43,448 nt of DNA from Stramonita haemastoma (taxonomy: Eukaryota > Mollusca > Gastropoda > Neogastropoda > Muricidae): positions 49,348,521 to 49,391,968 of the forward strand of contig CM060335.1 in NCBI GenBank assembly GCA_030674155.1, read 5' to 3'. The position numbers and the translations under genes are program-made. The notes beneath the pieces were generated by a model. That model saw nothing but the letters and a program-made list of their open reading frames with translations, ran no database searches and was not told the origin of the DNA. Shown piece after piece: positions 32,910-43,448 of the stretch. The first letter of the stretch is position 1; every line of letters begins with the position of its first letter.

Positions 32910-34458
32910 ATGATCATCCATAATAATCACATACATCAACATTCACAACAAAAACAAAGGATATTGCATCACCAATTTATTTAATTGCAGGGTTGTGAGG
33001 TTGAAACTGACAGTCTAAAATTATCATCATCACATATCTGCCCCCCCTCTCACCTCTCCCTCCCCCCCCCCCCCCCAAACCCCAAAAAGAACACATAAGT
33101 CAATGTTACACCAAAAAAATTGCAGAAGTGTTTCGTGACCTTGCCACAGCGCTCATGCACACATCCTGCTACAAAATTCCCTACAAAATAATTAATGCGA
33201 CACAATCACACTGCTTTAGCTCATGACAACAGACAGCAAAGACAGTACATATAGATCTGCAAACAGCAGTAGGTAGGTAGGTAGTGAGGAGTACAGTGAA
33301 GGATCAGCCAGAGTATATATTATATCGTCAGTCTGCCGAAGATATCTGTTGAAGGTTTGTATTCATGCTGGGTATTGTTTTTCAGGTTTGTCTTCAGCTT
33401 ACCCCAGCATTGATTTGAAATCAAAATAATATACAGTCGACATCAAGACATACATTCAAGTTTGATTCAGGATTAAGATTGGTTTATACTCATTTTACAT
33501 CACTTTTTTGTATGTAATACTCCTTCGTATATTTTTTTTTTTAGAAAGGTAAATTCTTTCAAAATAAACATTTGTCTTTCACAAATCATCCAAACTTTTA
33601 TGTGTATCACAGGTTTAACAATAGTATTTCAAACAATAATGAAACAAAAGTATTCATACACACAATTACATTATTGCTTACAAAAGTCATTCTCCCAATC
33701 TGAATCACTTCTGGGCAATTTTTCAGCTGATCTAATGTTTGAATTAAAAAGTTGCCACATTGACTCAATATCATTATTTTTGGTTTTCATACTCAACTAA
33801 CAAAAGATGATTTTTTTCACACGTGTACTAAAAATTACACTGTAGTTTTTTCATTTATATTACCGACTTTATGTAGTCTTGGTTTACTTAACTATTTTTT
33901 CATTTATCCATTATCTCCTTGTTATCTGGAATAACTAACCAAACACAATTTTTTAAAAAGTAATAAAAATAAACAGAAAATCCGCAATCTCAACCCCCCC
34001 CCCCCTCCCACCGAAAAAACCTGTGTATAAAATCAGTACTTCCGATAAATAATTGAACACCCGGGAGAATTTAAGAACACACTTGCCTCCAGTCCATCAC
34101 AACAGCTACCCCCCACCCCTCTCTCCCTCCCTACACAGATATACAAATAAAAAAAAATTGAGAAAAATGACAATGATGACTTGCACTCAATGTACAAAAC
34201 ACCTCCAATCAAACAGTCAAAAGTGTTGTTGTTTTTATTATTTTTTTAAATTTTTTTTTTTTTTACAGAAAACTGAATGACTTTACACTCATGATATAAC
34301 TAATGTTCTAACTTTTAAGTGAAATGCAAAATTTGTGACCCATTACATTTTTTGGCAGCATTTATCAATCTATTCATCTTTATATTTTGAGGATAATGGA
34401 ATAAGCACTCATGCGCTTATTTACATCTAGTCTCAGTGTATAGGTGTTTTTGTATATT
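32401..34458. other. non-coding with an (AC)n tract and C runs
   Basis: (AC)n at 32860-32907 and poly(C) runs near 33063-33076 and 33996-34007. A GTAG tetramer run occurs near 33270. Otherwise AT-rich, with no gene recognised. Confidence 0.5.
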
Positions 34459-34680
34459 TCGTCATTCGTTCCCATCAGTACAAATGGCCTGCTCTTCCCA
34501 GAGACGGAGCTGGTTTTAATGTGTGCGCAAGATATTCTGTTCTGTTTGAAGACGGGACCTTGGTTTACAGTCTCATCCAAAGGAGAACAATGAGAGCTGC
34601 ACAGAAGCCGAGTGGTTAGTGTTGGTGTTTTCTCCTCACCATCTACATGGTCTGTTGTTTGAATCTGGGCAAAGGCGTTG
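34459..34680 (+). mobile_element. family-S SINE body joined to an opposite-facing tRNA-like head
   Basis: The plus strand carries the family body (cgtcattcgttcccatc, ctgctcttcccagag, gtgcgcaagatattctg, cagtctcatcc) to about 34578. Then a tRNA-like sequence follows in the plus orientation: gccgagtggttagtgttgg at about 34608-34626 and B-box-like TGTTTGAATCTG at 34655-34666. In the other copies the head is on the minus strand, so here either a second SINE abuts, or head and body were recombined. Confidence 0.6.
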
Positions 34681-35415
34681 TGGGAGATGAGTTGAAGACT
34701 TTATTTTTATGAAATAAATGGAGATCAGACATTTTATCATGTTAGGAGGGGAGTTGGTGGGATAATTGAAGACGCTTTTATCCTCAAGATGAAGTGGATA
34801 CAGACAGAAGATCACACACCTACAATAATATAAAGGTGATGTTGGTGGGATAAGTGAACCATAAACTGCATGCATCCTATAATCCTATGAAAACAACGCA
34901 ATAATTGACAACTGTGAAAAAAGTGATTCTGTGTCTTAATTATTACTATGAACATGGCAGCTGACATGCACACACACAAAACCCCAGAACAAAATGAACA
35001 AACAAAAAACATCCCCCCCCCACCCCCCTTCCCCAATCTCCTGATCTTCTGGCAGACTGAATAACTGGAGGATTACAGGTGGGGTAGAGAAAGGGGAGGT
35101 AACGGGTTAAGCACAACAGTGCTGTTGTCTTTCTTTGCTGATCTTTAGTTTTCAATTTTTTTTTTTTTTTTTTTTGGCTTTCATTATGTGTTCCCTCAGT
35201 ATTCTATGCTACCTTACTGATGCTCTCCCCCTTGACACACTCTATCTTTCAGATACACAGACACCCTGGTTTAAGCCAGTGAAGACAAAATGGCTGAGAC
35301 ACTGTTGCAAAGCCCCCTCTCCCTCCCTGGGAAGAAGCAACTCATATTCTGACAACCAAATTTGGTGAGACAAAAAGGTACGGTACTGGTATATAAAAGG
35401 AAGAAACACATACAT

Positions 35416-35416
<1 letters not shown>

Positions 35417-35467
<51 letters not shown>

Positions 35468-35490
35468 ACACACACATACACGCACACACA
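35417..35490. repeat. (AC)n microsatellite
   Basis: AC units with ctcac, atac and gcac interruptions. The long C/V frames on the minus strand are artefacts. Confidence 0.92.
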
Positions 35491-35789
35491 CTCTTGAGAC
35501 AAGAAGATGTAATATTACAGATACACATACTACATATACGAACTCCCCCCCCCCCCCCCCTCCCTCCTGACAAAAGCAAAACTGAAAAGAAGAAAGCGAA
35601 AACACAATCAACTCACACATAAGCTCATCCACCTGAAAACATGATAACAGTAAAAAGATGACACAACGACACTATCCTCCTTACACCTTCCCCCATTTAG
35701 AAAATTAAAAAAAAATCCCAGTTTAAAAACAGAAGTGTCTCCTGTTTTCAGTTGGACTGTAAATTCTCACCGGTGGATGGCCACAGTTA

Positions 35790-35851
35790 GTTAGAGTGGG
35801 TCACATTGAAATGACTCCTCGTTAAAGTGGGTCACATTGAAATGACTCCTC
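35790..35851. repeat. 31-bp direct duplication
   Basis: GTGGGTCACATTGAAATGAC followed by tcctc occurs at about 35796 and 35827. Confidence 0.85.
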
Positions 35852-36909
35852 AGTTCTCAATAATAAAGACAAAACCTCCACAAAGCACACATGCTGGCTG
35901 GCCTTTTCCTCCTTCAAAGTACATACCAGCAGCTATAATTACTTCCAGACGCTCAACAGGGTTTCTCCTTCTAGCCTGATAGAGCTTTGACATGTGGTAG
36001 CAATTAGTGATGGTCACAGCGTGATAGAAATCTACTGTGTGTAAATCCCGGTTTGGGACTTAGAGGGGGTAATTATTCAATCCTGGCAAATAGAGGGTTA
36101 AATAATTCACGACTTAAATAATTCATGACAAAAAAAATCCATAAGACCCTTTTTTAATCAATCTGTTTTAGTTTCTATTTTATTGCTATCTAGTTATGGT
36201 GTCTACCAAGCTGCTCAAACTTCTTTGCTCAGAACTGCCCCTTTGCCCACACTAACAGCCACACATAAAAGCAAGCACCCAGCAACTACATGTACGTACA
36301 GTAACCACAGCATGTAACAAAATAGGTACGCCAAACGCAGTAGTAACCAGTTGCTATGGCCAATGGAATGCACATGCAATATATCTATGGCTACTGTCGA
36401 CAAACTGATTATTGAAACATCCACGCTTAATAGAAGTACAAGCATGTGAATACAACTAATTTCGCGTCATCACACTTTCTGGTCAACACAGGATCAAAGT
36501 GAGAATGATTCAAACATGTTCAAAAAAAAAAAAAAAAAGACTTTTGATGACCAACAACATTTAGATAATGTATTTATAAATATTCAAAATAAACGGTGAG
36601 AAAATGACAGAGTCAAAGAAAATGTGAAAGCGGGAGTATAAAAAGACTGCAGACATAAAGACTGGTGTCACACAGTTCAAAACAGTACAAGGTGAACACA
36701 GTGAAAGCTATCTATCTTCAATGCACTGAACAGACAGAAAATCAATGGCAATCCTCCAAACCTACCCCATGCCCTTTTCTACATTACATACCATCAGAGG
36801 TGACTGTGGGGGTGATAACTATAACAGACTTGCAATAGATAAGCTTCAAAAAGATTGAACTCAGCACAAGTTGACAATTCTTGTTCCTTAATCTTGTCAT
36901 CCTCGGAGG

Positions 36910-39182
<2,273 letters not shown>

Positions 39183-39218
39183 AAAAAAAAAAAAAAAAAA
39201 AAAAAAAGCACACACACG

Positions 39219-39291
<73 letters not shown>
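39183..39291. repeat. poly(A) then (AC)n
   Basis: About A23, then GC, then about 40 AC units. A poly(A)-(AC)n order can mark an old retroposon tail, but nothing recognisable lies upstream. Confidence 0.88.
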
Positions 39292-39294
<3 letters not shown>

Positions 39295-39454
39295 ATGTTG
39301 AGAGAAGCAAAAGGCATCTCGGGCATCGTAATACATCGACAAGGCAAATCGGAAAGGCCCTTGACAGGTCAAAAGTCTGAGAGACAGAGCACAGATTTGA
39401 TTGGTGTTTGTCGCCATGAGCAACGAGGAGAACTAGTATCAACAGGTATGAACA

Positions 39455-39480
39455 GCGATGATGATGATGATGACGATGAT
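39455..39480. repeat. (GAT)n short tract
   Basis: About eight GAT units with one GAC. The poly-D frame is short and not bounded as an exon. Confidence 0.8.
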
Positions 39481-39596
39481 CGGTAACGGCAAGTCAGTCA
39501 AATTCAGAAGTTAAAAAACATCAGAGCAATCGTTCAGTTCCACACGGATGGTTTTGTTCTTGAAGAGGGATTCAATCATGGCAAATCAAGCTAAAA

Positions 39597-39597
<1 letters not shown>

Positions 39598-39644
<47 letters not shown>

Positions 39645-39653
39645 ACACACACA

Positions 39654-39694
<41 letters not shown>
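39598..39694. repeat. (AC)n microsatellite
   Basis: AC units with two ATAC interruptions. Confidence 0.92.
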
Positions 39695-39697
<3 letters not shown>

Positions 39698-41750
39698 TGC
39701 TCAAGCCTTTCACTGAAACAAAATTCTGAATTTTTTTTCTTTTAAATGTAAAAAAAAAAAAAAAAATCCTCCAATTCCTTCATCGCAAAAAGTGAACAAA
39801 ACCTCAGCAGTCACATCACCATCCTAGTAGCACTCAAGAAAAATCCTACAGGGGCAGAGAAAAATCCCTTCATGACAGAAAATCCCTTCATGACAGAAAA
39901 TCCCTTCAATCATGCGCAAAAAAAAAAAAATCCTCTGGACAGGGAACATCCTCAGTCAGTCCCCATTCCCCCTGCCCCATCATCAACACCAGCGTTTCCT
40001 TGGCTTCTGCATGCAGCAACAACAGTCCTTGCCAGTCACGCACCGTCACAATCCAGCGTTAATCAAAAAGCAGACGTCTTGGCACAGTTCCTTTGATTCT
40101 CACACACAGCAAGTCCTCGTCCACTACACAAGCAAGCCAGCTCTGATGTGAGCACACAACTACTGGCAGAGGGGGGGAACTACCTACCATCCACACTAAC
40201 ATCAACAGCATCTACGATCCAGACAATCATTAGTATACATACATCATAATATATATATATGGCTGCACAGCACAGTAACAGTTTTTAATGCCACACACAA
40301 GCAAAGACACCACAGCTTTTTGACAGAACCGTATAAAGGTCTGCCTGCCTGTGGTAAAAAAACAATCCGCAATCAAAACCTGCGTGGAGGTCCACGCTGT
40401 TTGAAGAAAAGACATGTATGTAAATGCACTTGAAACAGTCAGTTCAAACCATGAGCAGGGGAGAAAGGAGCGAAAAGGGAACATGAGCAGGAAGACAAGT
40501 GGTGAGCAATGCTTTTGGACACTGGCACTTTTTTTTCTTTTTCTTTTTTCCTCCTCCTCCAACTGTCCAGGTAATGACAATGAAAAACAAGCAAGGAAAG
40601 GCTAGACTGATCATCAGGAAGTGTGTGTCGGAACAGGCTCTGTAGTGTGTATTCAACATCTCCTCTTTCCGCTCATATGGCAATCAATATGTGTGAGCTT
40701 TCTACTTGGGAAAAAAAAGTTGAAAAATAAATTATGGAATTCCACATTCACATTTTTTTTTTCAAGTATTATGCGTACTCGCAAAGACCCATTGCCTAAA
40801 AAAAAAAAATAAATAAAAAAATAAAGGAAGCAAATCATTCCACTGAAACAGACATTTCCTTTTTGAAATCCTGTACTCTAGGCCCCTGCTCCATTCACAG
40901 ACCTTAGCACTGGAACCAGCCACACTGGGATCACTGTGGAATGAACAAAAACACAAACCAAAGTCTGACCAGCGAAAAACTAGTAGAGCCCACAGCTACA
41001 CCACTGCTACAACAAAGCCACATGAAATATGGACTACCCTAAAAATCTCACCTTCAAAGTGACAAAACATGAAACATCACCTACCCAGAAAACTTAACGG
41101 TGACAAAAGCTATGAAATACTGCCTGCCCAGAAAACTCACTTTCAAGGTAAAAAAATAAAACCCACAGAGAAAACAAAAACTACCTAAACAGCACTCTCA
41201 CCCTTTCAGTGCCTGTCACAGTGGCTTTTCCCATGGCCGACATTAAGCCAGACCAAAAAAAAAAAAGGTCACAAAATTACGACAAACTAATGCCTGTCAA
41301 ATCACATGACAATACCCCCCCCCCTTCAATCCTCCACTCCCACCCTTTATTTCCTTCCCTCTCTCTCTCTCAGTCCTTTCAGAAATGTGCACTCAGTCCT
41401 TCCAAAGGAGCCACTTGGCAGATGGCTCGTTATGTTGTCGCTATGGGTCAACATGCTTTGTAACCAGGAACATAAAAAAAAACACATGCCATACAAAAAA
41501 TCGATGTCAGCAGTGGGAATGAACGGGAAAGGTATGTTAATTAATTAAAGCAGGATGACAGCTGACAGTACAGCGAGACACACATACACACACATCAAAA
41601 TGACACAGTCCACATGTGTGATCCTCGTCATCACAGTCCCCATTGAACACATCTTCATCACCCCACAGTGTCTGACAGCTTCTCTGACCTGCTCCAGCTT
41701 GGACTTGTTTCCCCCACAGATGAATCTTTCACTAGACAATGACAATTGAA
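39695..41750. other. non-coding
   Basis: No exon recognised. Small features include A17 near 39750, a tandem ttcatgacagaaaatccc near 39870-39905, and a TA run near 40249. If the candidate exon at 42570 is real, part of this stretch may be its 3' UTR; I cannot place the polyadenylation site. Confidence 0.4.
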
Positions 41751-41832
41751 ATCTGCAATCCCACATATCTCAGGTCTAAACCTGCAATCCCACATATCTC
41801 AGGTCTAAATCTGCAATCCCACATATCTCAGA
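41751..41832. repeat. 29-bp tandem repeat, 2.8 copies
   Basis: The word CTGCAATCCCACATATCTCA recurs at 41753, 41782 and 41811, an exact 29-bp period, with one or two changes. Confidence 0.92.
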
Positions 41833-42052
41833 TCGCTTTCTTCCCACTCAGCACAGCGACGAACGACCCTGATGACGACACACAGTGATGCAGATCACCA
41901 CTGACGTGCAGGCTGCTGTCATGTCCTGTGTGACGTCATAACTGACGGCAGAGACGTCCTGTGCAGAGTGTAGGTCTTCACCCGACTCTCACTCCTGCTG
42001 GGTCGTGTCTTGGTGTAGAGTAGACACACGCAACTTCACTACGTTCTGCTGC

Positions 42053-42153
42053 ACACGCACGCATGCGTGTGCGCATGCACACACACACACGTGTACACAC
42101 ACATACAAACACATGCACGCACTCACACAGACACAGACACTCACACACACACA

Positions 42154-42220
<67 letters not shown>

Positions 42221-42255
42221 CCACCCACAACCCTCCCACACACACACACACATAG
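42053..42255. repeat. (AC)n with alternating purine-pyrimidine flank
   Basis: Begins with cgcacgcatgcgtgtgcgca, a near-palindromic alternating purine-pyrimidine run, then AC tracts with gc, tc and cc interruptions. Such sequence favours Z-DNA in principle. Confidence 0.88.
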
Positions 42256-42569
42256 GTGAAGTCCACATTCCTGATGGTGCCATAACCTACACAACAAATA
42301 GTCCACACTTCAGTTTTCTTCTCCTTCTTCCTTCCTTCCTTCAACAATCAGAAGACCCCAAAACACACCCCTAGTCCCATACAGCAGAAGTCCCCCACCC
42401 CCCACTTCGTTCTGTTGACGTCCAGCTATGATGAGTTCACAGATGCAGGTAGGTAGTTAGGCAGGTAGGTAGGTAGGTGCGGAAGGTGTGGAAGCAGTGA
42501 TGGGATGGACTGGGGAGAGCGGAAGAGCTGCAGTGGAAGTGACCCCGACCTCTAACCCCGGGAGTGGGG

Positions 42570-42659
42570 TCATGCGCTGCTGGATCCGGCGGAGGTGAGC
42601 ATGGTGAGGGAGTGGGAGAGGGAGTGGCGGGGGTTACTGAGCCACTCGTGCGCCACCAT
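42570..42659 (-). CDS. candidate last coding exon of an unidentified gene
   Basis: The minus strand has an acceptor-like gtgtgtgcgtgttgcag ending at 42660, then 29 codons and a stop: MVAHEWLSNPRHSLS, then HSLTMLTSAGSSSA. Twenty-six of 29 codons end in G or C, a strong coding-type bias in a generally AT-rich window, and local GC content rises sharply. The TG-rich tract before the AG is a weak polypyrimidine tract. Only the C-terminal 29 residues would be in this window, and I do not recognise the protein. A second open frame (Pro/Ser-rich, to about 42437) overlaps it, so the frame choice is not certain. Confidence 0.45.
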   Translation of the reverse strand: MVAHEWLSNPRHSLSHSLTMLTSAGSSSA

Positions 42660-42776
42660 CTGCAACACGCACACACACACTCAGCGTTCTGTTACCTCCA
42701 CTTTTTTTTTTTTTTTAATTATTTTTTTTATTACTACACTTTGTGTTTTTGACACCTTCAAGCAAAACTGTAATTT

Positions 42777-42820
42777 ATTGCCCTTCAAGGATGATTAAAG
42801 TGTTTTTGACTTGACTTGAC
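42777..42820 (+). mobile_element. retroposon 3' end with TTGAC-repeat tail
   Basis: attgcccttcaagg, then ATGATTAAAGTGTTTTTGAC, then ttgacttgac: the same sequence as 26264-26307 in the other orientation. An (AC)n tract starts 28 bp downstream. Confidence 0.6.
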
Positions 42821-42845
42821 GTAGCATTTTTCTGCCTCACACATG

Positions 42846-42847
<2 letters not shown>

Positions 42848-42914
<67 letters not shown>
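42848..42914. repeat. (AC)n microsatellite
   Basis: About 33 AC units just beyond the TTGAC tail. Confidence 0.93.
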
Positions 42915-42915
<1 letters not shown>

Positions 42916-42986
42916 TTCTGCCAACGGCAAACCCCCATGCTGCCTGTGGGTTATTTCATGTGTGCTTGATGCACATGAATAAAGGT

Positions 42987-43302
42987 GTGCAATTTGAGTA
43001 GAGCTTCTTTCTTTAAAAATCAGAAGGCCTATCCAATACTGTTGCCTGCCTGATGACAGATGAGACGCTTCTCTCCATCACAGCAGCACCGATATACACA
43101 TGTATGATCTTTTTTCTTTTGGATAAGATGATCTTAGGATCACGGGACCATATTCTATCATCTTATCCAAAAGAAAAAAGATCATACATGTGTATATCAG
43201 TGCTGCTGTGATGGGAAGCAGCATCTCATCTGTCATTAGGCAGGCAACAGTGTTGGACAGGCCTTCTGATTTTTAAAGAAAGAAGCTCTACTCAAATTGC
43301 AC
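42987..43302. repeat. 146-bp inverted repeat with 24-bp loop
   Basis: The left arm 42987-43132 and right arm 43157-43302 have equal length. Aligning one to the reverse complement of the other gives 8 mismatches and no indel (about 94.5 percent). The outer 44 and inner 42 bp match perfectly; the mismatches lie in the middle, seven of eight being transitions. The loop is 43133-43156. Transcribed, it would form a long hairpin. No target-site duplication or coding sequence was seen. It could be a foldback element or an inverted duplication. Confidence 0.93.
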
Positions 43303-43448
43303 CCTCTCTCAAAATAGCCATGGTATTAATGATGATAATAATAATAACAACTGACAATAATTATAATGATGATGGTATAAAATGATAATTGTGATATGCT
43401 GATGAATCATTCTTGTACAGTACAAAAATAGGAACAATTCTTAGTCAC
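43303..43448. other. AT-rich right end
   Basis: Degenerate AAT/GAT-rich sequence (43321-43400) to the window end. No gene. Confidence 0.6.

Noticed and set aside
41931..41938. CRE-like palindrome TGACGTCA (also at 16696-16703)
   Set aside because: Two occurrences of an 8-base word in 43 kb are close to chance, and neither lies at a recognisable promoter.
42480..42600. Plus-strand exon ending at a perfect donor ggag/gtgagc (42591-42600)
   Set aside because: The plus frame is open but shows no codon bias comparable with the minus-strand frame and no acceptor was found; kept only as an alternative.

Overview
This is a window of animal nuclear DNA, most likely from a mollusc and probably a marine gastropod. 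Four things support this: very dense dinucleotide microsatellites, degraded non-LTR retrotransposons of L2-like and RTE-like types, tRNA- and 5S-derived SINEs, and no compact gene, operon or ribosome-binding-site structure. The gastropod call rests on a remembered likeness of the SINE bodies to caenogastropod repeats; no search was run. Nearly all long open frames are translated microsatellites (C/V, H/T, S/L or R/E polymers) and are not genes.

Layout. Positions 1-8280 are AT-rich non-coding DNA with microsatellites, several minisatellites (15, 19, about 35 and 106 bp), and an AT island bounded by a perfect 13-bp inverted repeat (6684-6932). Positions 8940-15175 hold a higher-order tandem repeat whose units of about 1-1.4 kb carry the same ordered modules, including a 37-bp minisatellite with variable copy number and a C-tract/AC/CT block. 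A 100-N gap (13349-13448) interrupts it. The 1.2 kb on either side of the gap are almost the same sequence, so one copy is probably an assembly artefact. Positions 15600-21400 contain another minisatellite, an RTE-like relic, an L2-like C-terminus, and a compound microsatellite of about 790 bp.

Positions 21490-34680 form a retroelement graveyard: tRNA-headed SINEs, a 776-bp RTE-like insertion with 12-bp target-site duplications and an inverted 5' half (the twin-priming structure), two further RT relics lying back to back, an RTE endonuclease fragment, and an L2-like element carrying two nested SINE insertions, each with recognisable target duplications. Positions 34680-42570 are mostly plain non-coding sequence with microsatellites.

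The only host coding sequence I can argue for is a short candidate last coding exon on the minus strand at 42570-42659. It follows a plausible splice acceptor and 26 of its 29 codons end in G or C. If real, the rest of its gene lies beyond the right edge, the sequence at lower coordinates would be its 3' UTR, and a 146-bp-arm hairpin (42987-43302) would lie in its last intron. No RNA gene, CRISPR array or new enzymatic system is visible. The interest is structural: insertion footprints, nested elements, satellite architecture and assembly quality.
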